DNA of 64,000 nucleotides, from assembly GCF_002115825.1 (NCBI RefSeq), contig NZ_JFJZ01000017.1, positions 1 to 64,000 of the forward strand, in the 5' to 3' direction. Below the pieces are notes generated by a model that had not been told where the DNA came from, ran no database searches, and saw only the letters and a program-made list of their open reading frames with translations. The DNA is from Thalassospira sp. MCCC 1A01428. GTDB lineage: Bacteria > Pseudomonadota > Alphaproteobacteria > Rhodospirillales > Thalassospiraceae. A program made the translations under genes and the position numbers. Below are positions 18,973 through 26,718 of the stretch, piece by piece; within the stretch, counting starts at the first letter, position 1; every line of letters begins with the position of its first letter.

Positions 18973-20211
18973 ATGCTGGGACAACTTGTTTATGACCGTC
19001 TGGAACAAGCCGCGCAATTTTCGCAATCCGGCCCTGGCGTCACCCGTCTGTTTCTCAGCCCCGAACATAAACAGGTTGCCACCTTGATCCGCGACTGGAT
19101 GACACAGGCGAGCCTGCAAACCGAAATTGATGCCGCCGGCAACATTGTTGGCCGCGATGCCAAGGCACAACAAGGGGCGCCCACATTGATCATGGGGTCG
19201 CATCAGGATACGGTGGTTTCTGGCGGAAAATATGACGGAATGCTGGGTGTGGCCCTGCCAATTGCGGTGGTTGGTGACCTTTACAATCGCAACATCGACC
19301 TTCCCTTCGGCATCGAAATCGTTGCCTTCGGGGACGAGGAAGGTACCCGTTTTCAATCCACCCTTGTCGGCTCACGCGCCCTTGCGGGCACGTTTGACCC
19401 CAAAGCCCTGGATGCAACCGACGATGATGGTATTTCGGTGCGCGCCGCCTTGCACGACTTTGGCTGTAACCCCGATGCCATCACCGCGCTGAAACGCGAT
19501 CGCAAAAAAATCCTGGGGTTTTTGGAAATCCATATCGAACAAGGTCCGGTGCTGGAAAGCCGCGACCTGCCTGTTGGCATCGTCACCGCGCTCACCGGTA
19601 TTGAACGTCACCGCGTGCTGATCAAGGGCAAAGCCAGCCATGCCGGAACCACACCAATGGATAAACGCCAGGATGCCCTGCTTGCCGCAGCCGATATTAT
19701 TCACAAGGTCAATCAGGTCTGCCGGGAAACCGAGGGCATGGTAGGTGTGGTCGGAAAAATCGAGGTTTTGCCAAACGCGGTCAATGTTATTCCCGATACT
19801 GTGGATCTGACGATTGAACTGCGCGCGCCCGAACGTGCGGTACGTGTGAATGGCCGGGGTGCCATTTTGTCTGCACTTGGGCACATTTCCCAAAACCGCA
19901 CTGTCGCCATTACCGCCGATCAAACCTACGAGGCCGAGGGTGTACCCTGTGCTGGCTGGATGATGAACGGGCTGGAAGCCGCAATTACCAAACAGGGCCT
20001 GACCCCGTTACGCCTGTTTAGTGGTGCCGGTCATGACGGCCTTGCCATGCATGATTTATGCGACATCGGCATGTTGTTTGTACGCTGTAAAGACGGGTTA
20101 AGCCACCATCCCGATGAAGCAATTACGGCAGCCGATGCGGATATTGCCGCCCATGTTCTGGCCGATTATTTGCAAAATCTGGCCCGGTTTTGCCCAAAAC
20201 TGGCAAAATAA
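18973..20211 (+). CDS. M20 allantoate-amidohydrolase/carbamoylase-like hydrolase
   Basis: The 412-residue enzyme shares the M20 metal-site layout with the first amidohydrolase in this window: MGSHQDTVVSGGKYDG, FGDEEGTRF, EIHIEQGP, KASHAGTTPM and GAGHDGLAMH. The two are paralogues rather than a recent duplication. A clean GGAGG at 18961-18965 precedes the ATG. It is probably co-transcribed with DUF1028. Candidate substrates are N-carbamoyl-amino acids, allantoate or similar ureido compounds; no purine-catabolism genes are present to favour allantoate. Confidence 0.87.
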   Translation: MLGQLVYDRLEQAAQFSQSGPGVTRLFLSPEHKQVATLIRDWMTQASLQTEIDAAGNIVGRDAKAQQGAPTLIMGSHQDTVVSGGKYDGMLGVALPIAVVGDLYNRNIDLPFGIEIVAFGDEEGTRFQSTLVGSRALAGTFDPKALDATDDDGISVRAALHDFGCNPDAITALKRDRKKILGFLEIHIEQGPVLESRDLPVGIVTALTGIERHRVLIKGKASHAGTTPMDKRQDALLAAADIIHKVNQVCRETEGMVGVVGKIEVLPNAVNVIPDTVDLTIELRAPERAVRVNGRGAILSALGHISQNRTVAITADQTYEAEGVPCAGWMMNGLEAAITKQGLTPLRLFSGAGHDGLAMHDLCDIGMLFVRCKDGLSHHPDEAITAADADIAAHVLADYLQNLARFCPKLAK

Positions 20212-20371
20212 CAATAACCGTTGGCCGCCTCACAACGCAGCCTTGCAAAGCCATGCCTTTGCAGAATGCCTGAAATATGCGATTTTGGGCGCAATCTGGC
20301 GTGCATTTGTGATATGACGCGCAGGTAAGAGAGAGACTTTCCCCGCATTCCATGAAAAAAGACCCGACGAT

Positions 20372-22018
20372 ATGAGTGATCAATCGCGCCGTTCCGAATT
20401 GTTGATGCCTGCTGGCTCTTTGGAAAAGCTAAAAATTGCCGTGCTGTATGGGGCCGATGCCGTTTACATGGGCACGCCCGATCTGTCGTTGCGGGTCAAA
20501 AGCCAAATGTCGCTCGATGATGTGGTGGAAGGCATTGAATTTGCCCACCAGCATGGGGTGCGCGTTTATCTGACATTGAACCTGTTTTCGCACAATAAAG
20601 ATATCGCCAAGCTACCGGAATATGTTGATACCGTGCGCAAGGTGATGCCAGATGGCCTGATTGTTGCTGATCCCGGTGTTTTCATGTTTGTGCGCGAACA
20701 TGCCCCGGAACTTGATTTGCATGTGTCAACCCAGGCCAATGTTTGCTCCTGGCAAAGCGTAAAATTCTGGCAGCAGATTGGCGCGAAGCTGGTGGTACTG
20801 GGCCGCGAGGTTTCCTACGAGGAACTGACCGAAATTCGCGAAAAATGCCAGGACATCAAACTGGAAGCCTTCGTGCATGGTTCCATGTGCATGACCTATT
20901 CCGGGCGCTGCCTGCTGTCGAACTTCATGGCCGAACGCGGGGCGAACCAGGGCGCATGTGCCAATTCATGCCGCTGGAAATACAAGATCCATATGAAACT
21001 GAAAGACGGCACGGTTAAGGAACTGAAGCTGTCTGAAGAAAACATGGAAATGTTTGATTTCTTCCTTGAAGAAGAAATGCGCCCCGGCGAATTGATGGAA
21101 ATTCAGGAAGACGAACGCGGGTCTTATATTCTGAACTCGCGCGACCTGTGCATCATGCCGAAACTGGAAGACTACCTGAAAATCGGTGTCGATAGCCTGA
21201 AGGTCGAAGGTCGCGGTAAAAGCCCCTATTATGCCGGGCTGGTCGCACGCGCCTATCGCATGGCGATTGATGACTGGTACGAAGACCCCGAAAACTGGTC
21301 GCCCGAACCCTATATGAAGGAACTGGCAACCATCCCCAACCGGGGCTATACGCTGGCCTTCCATGAAGGCCGTCTGACCAACTACGCGCACGGATATGAC
21401 AATGCATCAAACGTATCGGACTGGGAATTTGCCGGGTTGATCGAACGGGTTGAAGACGATGCCTTTGTCATTTCGGTCAAAAACCGTCTGCTGGCCGGGG
21501 ATGTTCTGGAAATTGTGCCGCCCAAGGGCCGCAAAACCATTTTCATCCGCATGTATGAATTCATCGATGCCAATACCGGCAAAATCGGCGAGGCCGTTCA
21601 TGCCGGTGCCAAACCCATGGTCCGCATTCCGTTTTCCCTGCTTGAACAGGAAGACCCGGATTATCTGCGCACCGCCTTCCCGCCGCTAACCATCATCCGC
21701 AAGGAAAAAGCCTTAACGCCGGATGAGTGGCAGCGCATGAAGCTGGATCAGGAAGGCCATAAAATTGAAATGGGCAAGGGCAACCCGGAACGCTACGACG
21801 TTAAACGCGAAGCCCTGCAAACCGCCCTTGATGACCGCCAGAAAGACCGCAGCTTCCGCACCCCGCGCGTTGGCACCCAGGGCTGTTGCGGTCGGGGCTG
21901 TAATGGCTGCCTGATCTTCTGGCACGACCCGCAATACGCCAAAGCCCGCGAAATCCTTGGCAAACGCAAACAGGGCGAAATGCTGGAACATGACGGGAAG
22001 ACGGTGGCGGCAGAGTAA
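20372..22018 (+). CDS. U32 family (collagenase-like/TrhP-type) protein
   Basis: The 548-residue protein has the U32 signature region: LLMPAGSLEKLKIAVLYGADAVYMG at the N-terminus and the cysteine cluster HGSMCMTYSGRCLLSNF...GACANSCRW (about 171-210). A C-terminal CCGRGCNGCLIFW motif follows. Characterised relatives are iron-sulfur RNA-modifying or ubiquinone-hydroxylation factors (TrhP, RlhA, UbiU/UbiV) rather than true proteases. Length and the TrhP-like core favour a tRNA-hydroxylation role, but the extended C-terminus with its own Cys motif is not part of short TrhP. The gene stands alone and ends at a strong terminator. Confidence 0.82.
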   Translation: MSDQSRRSELLMPAGSLEKLKIAVLYGADAVYMGTPDLSLRVKSQMSLDDVVEGIEFAHQHGVRVYLTLNLFSHNKDIAKLPEYVDTVRKVMPDGLIVADPGVFMFVREHAPELDLHVSTQANVCSWQSVKFWQQIGAKLVVLGREVSYEELTEIREKCQDIKLEAFVHGSMCMTYSGRCLLSNFMAERGANQGACANSCRWKYKIHMKLKDGTVKELKLSEENMEMFDFFLEEEMRPGELMEIQEDERGSYILNSRDLCIMPKLEDYLKIGVDSLKVEGRGKSPYYAGLVARAYRMAIDDWYEDPENWSPEPYMKELATIPNRGYTLAFHEGRLTNYAHGYDNASNVSDWEFAGLIERVEDDAFVISVKNRLLAGDVLEIVPPKGRKTIFIRMYEFIDANTGKIGEAVHAGAKPMVRIPFSLLEQEDPDYLRTAFPPLTIIRKEKALTPDEWQRMKLDQEGHKIEMGKGNPERYDVKREALQTALDDRQKDRSFRTPRVGTQGCCGRGCNGCLIFWHDPQYAKAREILGKRKQGEMLEHDGKTVAAE

Positions 22019-22040
22019 ACCGCCTAACTCGTCTCAAACA

Positions 22041-22077
22041 AAAAACGGCAGCATCGGTTTCCTTTGCTGCCGTTTTT
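22041..22077. terminator. Rho-independent terminator
   Basis: AAAAACGGCAGC (22041-22052) pairs with GCTGCCGTTTTT (22066-22077). The flanking A- and T-runs allow it to serve both the U32 gene and the convergent regulator. Confidence 0.88.
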
Positions 22078-22185
22078 GTACTGTGGACCACACGAAACGC
22101 ACCGATAATTGCCCGTCCCCGGTATTCTGAAAGCAATATTTCACACCCACGTTAAGCACGGATATCCACGCCTGATGCCGCAATG

Positions 22186-22968
22186 CTAGGCGGTGTAAAT
22201 CGCCAATCGAAGATTGGGATGGTCTTCATGGGCAAAGATGCTCAGATGGTAGGTTGTCCATCCTGTCTTGGGGTCATTCAGCTCTATTTTAGTATCGCCA
22301 ATACGCAGGGATTGGGGGTCGTCCCACCAGTCTCTGGCTTGGGGAAAAGCCTCCATCACCTCGTCTAGCAAAGAACCTAGAACAGGACTGCGCCCCGCTG
22401 TGAAAAAGTCATGCCGGGCCTTTAGAAAAACCAGTCTGGCGGCAAATGCCCAATCCTTGATTTTATGGCGATACGCGTCCGAGAAAAACACGATCCGCAA
22501 CATGTTTGGCTTATCGGCTCTCAAATCCTCAAACAGGTTTAACGCTGCATCGTTATAAGCCAGCACGTCCCAGCATTTATCCAGCACATATGCTGCATCT
22601 GGTAACCGTTTGACGATTGCAATCAGGCTTGGCGGCAAATCAGCCGCACGCGGAACAGCTTGCCCGGAGTTATGTTGAGACAGTGCAAACAAATGTTCCT
22701 GCTCCGCACGATTAAGCCGCAACCCCCGTGACAGGCGCAGCAAAAAATCATCCGAAACCTGAATATCGCGCCCCTGTTCAAACCAGGTATACCAGGTCAA
22801 GCCGACACCAGCCAATGTCGCGACTTCTTCCCGGCGCAGTCCTTTTGTCCTGCGCCGCCGTGTTGCTGGCAAACCAAGCTGTTCGGGCAAAATGCGTTCA
22901 CGGCAGGAACGTAAAAATTTCGCCAGTTCTTCTTTGTCATCCGAACGAATCAACCGGTTTGACGGCAT
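22186..22968 (-). CDS. XRE-family regulator with MmyB-like ligand-binding domain
   Basis: The 260-residue protein has an XRE helix-turn-helix at about residues 15-90 (RRTKGLRREEVATLAGVGLTWYTWFEQGRDI). A MmyB-like domain, a PAS-like fold reported to bind fatty-acid-type ligands, follows to the end (AYVLDKCWDVLAYNDAALNLF, then WWDD and TWTTYHL-type segments). Such genes are usually divergent from an oxidoreductase they control. Here the divergent neighbour is a glutathione transferase 167 bases away, the likely target. Confidence 0.9.
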   Translation of the reverse strand: MPSNRLIRSDDKEELAKFLRSCRERILPEQLGLPATRRRRTKGLRREEVATLAGVGLTWYTWFEQGRDIQVSDDFLLRLSRGLRLNRAEQEHLFALSQHNSGQAVPRAADLPPSLIAIVKRLPDAAYVLDKCWDVLAYNDAALNLFEDLRADKPNMLRIVFFSDAYRHKIKDWAFAARLVFLKARHDFFTAGRSPVLGSLLDEVMEAFPQARDWWDDPQSLRIGDTKIELNDPKTGWTTYHLSIFAHEDHPNLRLAIYTA

Positions 22969-23033
22969 ACATCCCTCCCGCTCACCATCACTGTAGTAAT
23001 AGTATAAAGGCTATATAGTAACATAATAAATTC

Positions 23034-23045
23034 AAATCTAGATTT
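23034..23045. promoter_or_regulatory. 12-bp perfect palindrome in XRE/GST intergenic region
   Basis: AAATCTAGATTT lies between the divergent regulator and glutathione-transferase genes, 90 bases before the latter. It is a possible operator but short enough to be coincidental. Confidence 0.25.
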
Positions 23046-23135
23046 ACACCAACGGGCACATACTGCCCCCAGAGGAAGATGCGTAAACACCCCGTCTTCC
23101 TGTTTGTCCAATGCCTCATGAGAAGATGATTTTGA

Positions 23136-23747
23136 ATGTTACTCTATCAGTTTAAAGCCGGAACAAACCCAAGGCGGGTTTCGATTTATTTGGCGGAAAA
23201 GGAACTGAATATTCCTCGCTACGAACTCGATTACGCCAACAGAGAACACAAATCGCCAGAATATCTGGCAATTAATCCCGCTGGTCGCGCACCCGCACTG
23301 ATAACCGATCATGGCGAGGTTATAACGGACTCTGCCGCAATTGTTGAATATCTCGAGGAGCTTTACCCCGCCAATTCAATGATCGGTGACGATCCCGAAA
23401 CGCGGGCCAAGGTTCGTGCCCTTGAACGGCTGGGTACCGATCTCGTGGTTCGCACGCAGGTCTGGCTATGGAATGTAACGAACAGCTTCCCGCATATGCA
23501 GCCCAAACCTTCGCCAGAAACCGCCGACATCATGTTCAGGCATGTTACAGAAATTCTTGATGCACTGGAAAAATCAATTGGGGATAACAAATTTCTGACT
23601 GGTAACCAGCCAACCATCGCGGATTTCACCGTATTTGCAATTTTCCAGACAGCGCGCGAACGCTTCAATCTGCCGTTTGGCACTGAACACCCACGACTTG
23701 ATGCGTGGTTTAGAAATTTCCGCAAACGGCCCAGCGCCGATTATTAA
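23136..23747 (+). CDS. Glutathione S-transferase family protein
   Basis: The 203-residue product has a thioredoxin-like N-terminal domain with the conserved cis-Pro and SAAIVEYLEE glutathione-binding segment (GEVITDSAAIVEYLEELYP). An all-helical C-terminal domain follows, with the capping motif QPTIADFTVFAIF. The N-terminal catalytic position is within YQFKAGTNPRRVSIYLAE, resembling the theta/beta-like classes where Ser or Asn activates glutathione. A cytoplasmic detoxification role is likely. It is probably controlled by the divergent MmyB-type regulator and co-transcribed with the small membrane protein 12 bases downstream. Confidence 0.9.
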   Translation: MLLYQFKAGTNPRRVSIYLAEKELNIPRYELDYANREHKSPEYLAINPAGRAPALITDHGEVITDSAAIVEYLEELYPANSMIGDDPETRAKVRALERLGTDLVVRTQVWLWNVTNSFPHMQPKPSPETADIMFRHVTEILDALEKSIGDNKFLTGNQPTIADFTVFAIFQTARERFNLPFGTEHPRLDAWFRNFRKRPSADY

Positions 23748-23759
23748 GCGGGAAAATAT

Positions 23760-24041
23760 ATGATGCAAACAAGTGAACATCCTGGTCCCACCAGGCCACA
23801 ACACCCTTGCCAGAGCAACCCGCCAGCAGTGCGCCCTCTAAAACGCCGCTTGGCAATCATTATGATCGCATGTGTCTATCCGCTGGTGACAATGCTGATT
23901 TATGTGATCGCGCCATTCACCCAGGGCTGGCAGATTTGGCATCAAACCCTGCTTTTAACACCCGCCACGGTCGTTAGCATCGTGTTTGTGATAAACCCGC
24001 TGGTCATTAAATATTTCGGGCGGTACATCAATGCTGCTTAA
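23760..24041 (+). CDS. Small two-helix membrane protein of unknown function
   Basis: The 93-residue protein has a Pro/Gln-rich polar N-terminus (about 30 residues), then KRRLAIIMIACVYPLVTMLIY and a second hydrophobic stretch ending with VINPLVIKYFGRY. This gives two predicted membrane helices with a positively charged N-side. The gene starts 12 bases after the glutathione-transferase stop and is presumably in the same operon. No family was recognised with confidence. Confidence 0.65.
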   Translation: MMQTSEHPGPTRPQHPCQSNPPAVRPLKRRLAIIMIACVYPLVTMLIYVIAPFTQGWQIWHQTLLLTPATVVSIVFVINPLVIKYFGRYINAA

Positions 24042-24074
24042 ACGGCCCGCATCCCACCCAAACAAGATCACGGA

Positions 24075-24494
24075 CTAATCGGAAACCAGCTCAAACCGGA
24101 TATCCTGCGCGCCTTCCCACAGGGTCATTTTGCCAAGTTTAACCACGTCATCAAGATTGCTGGTGATGGTGATGAAATGGTTGCCGGCAAGCTGGCCGAC
24201 CTTGGATGCAAAATGAACACCGCCATGAGCCAGCAGGATTTCTGTTTCGCTAATCCCACCGGGATATAGAATAATCTGCCCCGGTGCCGGATAGCTGGTA
24301 TGATTTTCATAATCGACACCAAACTGATAATCCCCCAGCGGCATCCATACTCCCTCGCCGCTCCAGCGCACATGAACCGCTTTGCTTTCAAACGGCAGGC
24401 GTTCCACAAAAGCAGCACAGGTTTTGGGTGCGGCTTCGGTTTCCAGTTTGCCAGCAAATACAAACGGGCCTGCCGTGATTTTCAGTTTGGTCAT
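24075..24494 (-). CDS. DUF3830 family protein (cyclophilin-like fold)
   Basis: The 139-residue protein matches DUF3830 along its length, including the VHVRWSGEGVWMPLGDY and HTSYPAPGQIILYPGG segments and a C-terminal GVHFASKVGQLAGNHF motif. The family has a small cyclophilin-like barrel and unknown biochemistry. In other genomes it is often found near carbamoylases, hydantoinases and amino-compound catabolism, which echoes the amidohydrolases elsewhere in this window. It lies downstream of the lipoprotein gene on the same strand. Confidence 0.8.
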   Translation of the reverse strand: MTKLKITAGPFVFAGKLETEAAPKTCAAFVERLPFESKAVHVRWSGEGVWMPLGDYQFGVDYENHTSYPAPGQIILYPGGISETEILLAHGGVHFASKVGQLAGNHFITITSNLDDVVKLGKMTLWEGAQDIRFELVSD

Positions 24495-24612
24495 TCCAGG
24501 TTTCTTTCATCCTTGCGGTGTTTACAGCTTTAAAATAGCGATCACATAGACTACCCGGCAATATGAAAGAAAACACAGGTGCGGCCCGGTTTGGGCAGCC
24601 GGAAATTCCGGT

Positions 24613-25161
24613 TTATGGTTTGGCAACGGTCCGATCGGTGCAGTCACCTGCCGCTTGCGCATAACTTAGCCACCCCAATTGCCAGCCGGTTTTGTCCAAC
24701 ACTGGAAAATGTTCATAACATATTGCGGCGTCGGGCGATTTGGGGGGCGGATACGGGGTAGATGTGTAAACAGGGCCGGGCAAATCGGCCGGGGCCACCT
24801 GATCGAGCAATACCGGTTTGCTTTTGCCCGAGGGATCGCTGATGCAACGGATATAACTGCCACTGTCACCAAGCATATCAATGACAATTTGCCCATCCGC
24901 ATTTTGTCCGGCATCAACCACACGCGCCGGTGGTGTCGGGTCCGCATTAAGGCATCCCGCCACCTGATTATAAATGATCGGCAAATTGTCCGACCAGTCA
25001 TCAGCCACCGCCGGGCGGTCGGGCATAATAAGGGCTGGCGGCTGACGATCCGGGTTGGCAGCAACGTCATCGGCCATAAGTGTCTGGCATCCAGTCAAAA
25101 CAAACGGCGACAGGCCCGCCATCACGATACAGGATTTAAACAATCGGACAGTCGTGATCAT
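24613..25161 (-). CDS. Putative lipoprotein of unknown function
   Basis: The 182-residue product has a signal peptide ending in a lipobox LTGC (Cys near residue 25) and a mature region rich in Pro and Asp with several Cys residues (GCLNADP, IRCISDP, ICYEHFP, GDCTD) that could form disulfides. No domain was recognised. It lies 95 bases downstream of the SagB-type dehydrogenase gene on the same strand, with AGGGA upstream of the ATG. It may belong to the RiPP locus, for instance in immunity or export, but no sequence feature shows this. Confidence 0.7.
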   Translation of the reverse strand: MITTVRLFKSCIVMAGLSPFVLTGCQTLMADDVAANPDRQPPALIMPDRPAVADDWSDNLPIIYNQVAGCLNADPTPPARVVDAGQNADGQIVIDMLGDSGSYIRCISDPSGKSKPVLLDQVAPADLPGPVYTSTPYPPPKSPDAAICYEHFPVLDKTGWQLGWLSYAQAAGDCTDRTVAKP

Positions 25162-25256
25162 GGGCGAGTATCCCTGCTATAACGTCCCAAATGGTTTAGG
25201 CGAAAATCAGCGATGACGGTGACAATAATATGATGGTCGTGCCGGTTCCGGGCTTT

Positions 25257-26708
25257 TTATTGCAGCAGCCCGCTTTCACCCCCTGCCGTTCCAGTTAACT
25301 GACGACCGTTCAAAACAAATTCGCCAATTGCCGCTTCTTCGTCCTCGGGCAGGCCCGTGGCAATCGAAAACAGGGATGAATCGCCGTTGCCGACCGCACA
25401 GGGCGAAAGCCCCATATCCTCGGCCACCAGATAAAATGTCTCCATCGCCACCCCGGTATGCAAAAGCGACAGCCGATAAGAAATTGCCTGATATTTCCAC
25501 GCCAGTCGCAACAGCCGGGACGCCATGACAATCACACAATCAGGCAAAATGTCGAGCTGTCCCATGCCGCCGGCGGCCCTGGATACAATCGCTTGCACAT
25601 AGGGCGGTTTGGTCGGCAGGGCATAAAGGGCGTGTTCGCTGCCATGATAGTGATACAGCCCTGGTTCGAGCCCGTCACAGCGATGGACCGCAATATAAAA
25701 TTCAAGCTCATGGATCGAACCACCCGCGGGCATCGGCCGTTTTAACAATTCCTGCCCCCCGCCAAACCCTTGCCCACGGACAGAAGCTGTGCGCCATAAA
25801 AACACCCCCAAATCGGCAAGGCTGAGTGGAAAGTGGCCGGGGTGGCGCACAGAATGCCGGGTTTCCATCACACTGCTTAAGGGCCGGGATTGCGGTGTTG
25901 CTTCGCCGTCGCGTGTGCGCAACAAGTTAATCTTGCGGTTCGACATTGCCGATTTCTGAGCGGGGGGCGGGGCAACCGTGTCATTTAAGTGCTCCCGGAT
26001 ACCAAGGCGCGCCAATCCAAGAAAAGACCGTGATCCGGCATGAAAAACCCGGTCATGAAAATCCCACGCTTGCCGGGATGGCGTATCGGTTGCGCCAGTT
26101 TCAAGAAACCCTGAACACCACAGAAAATGCCAGAAGGCCTGATGGGATGATATTACTTCTGCTGCCGCGTCAGATGCAGAATGAGCAAAAACCACCGGCA
26201 GCAAATCCCGCCCGGCGGCAGTAAAGCGCAACACCGCATGATATTCAGGATTTTCCAGAAGAACAGCATCCCCATCACGCCGCATAAAGACAAAACGCGA
26301 CAAAACCACCCCATCGGGCAACGGCCCCAAGCTAAATCTTGGGAAAAACAGATGCGACTGCGGATGAAGAATGCACAAGGGTTTCTGTGCCGTGCCAAAC
26401 CACCAGTGCAGCATGTCGTTCTGAGACAGAAAAAGCAAAAAAGTGTCGGTGGCTTTGCCAAGATCAGCATCAGAAATGCCAGGATACAAGCCCCCCATTG
26501 CGCGCCCAACGTCTGAAAGCGACATACCCGCAGTCCCCTGCATCTTCCCGATCAATTCGGCCAGCGCTGCATCATTCCAGGGCAAATCCCGGCTTGGCCA
26601 ATCTTGAAAATGCACTGACAGCACAAGACGATCTGCATCATACGAAACTGCGGTAATCATGGGCGACAGCATGATACCGGGCATCGGTTCGGCCGCATCG
26701 AATGTCAT
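25257..26708 (-). CDS. SagB-type azoline dehydrogenase (TOMM/RiPP tailoring)
   Basis: The C-terminal half (from about residue 270 of 483) is a nitroreductase-fold flavoprotein of the SagB/ThcOx type. It has the FMN-contacting METRHSVR segment (about 281-288), GGSIHELEFYIAVHRCDGLEPG and a C-terminal AIGEFVLNG. The N-terminal half is the extra region usual for stand-alone SagB dehydrogenases in TOMM pathways. It would oxidise azolines made by the neighbouring cyclodehydratase to thiazoles or oxazoles, using FMN. ATG at 26708 is chosen over an upstream in-frame start because it sits 11 bases after the YcaO stop with AGGG at a workable distance. Co-transcription with the YcaO gene is clear. Confidence 0.88.
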   Translation of the reverse strand: MTFDAAEPMPGIMLSPMITAVSYDADRLVLSVHFQDWPSRDLPWNDAALAELIGKMQGTAGMSLSDVGRAMGGLYPGISDADLGKATDTFLLFLSQNDMLHWWFGTAQKPLCILHPQSHLFFPRFSLGPLPDGVVLSRFVFMRRDGDAVLLENPEYHAVLRFTAAGRDLLPVVFAHSASDAAAEVISSHQAFWHFLWCSGFLETGATDTPSRQAWDFHDRVFHAGSRSFLGLARLGIREHLNDTVAPPPAQKSAMSNRKINLLRTRDGEATPQSRPLSSVMETRHSVRHPGHFPLSLADLGVFLWRTASVRGQGFGGGQELLKRPMPAGGSIHELEFYIAVHRCDGLEPGLYHYHGSEHALYALPTKPPYVQAIVSRAAGGMGQLDILPDCVIVMASRLLRLAWKYQAISYRLSLLHTGVAMETFYLVAEDMGLSPCAVGNGDSSLFSIATGLPEDEEAAIGEFVLNGRQLTGTAGGESGLLQ

Positions 26709-26718
26709 AAAAAATGCC

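Noticed and set aside
20244-20263. TGCAAAG/CTTTGCA hairpin after the second amidohydrolase
   Set aside because: The stem is only 7 bp without a T-tract, so it is not listed as a terminator.
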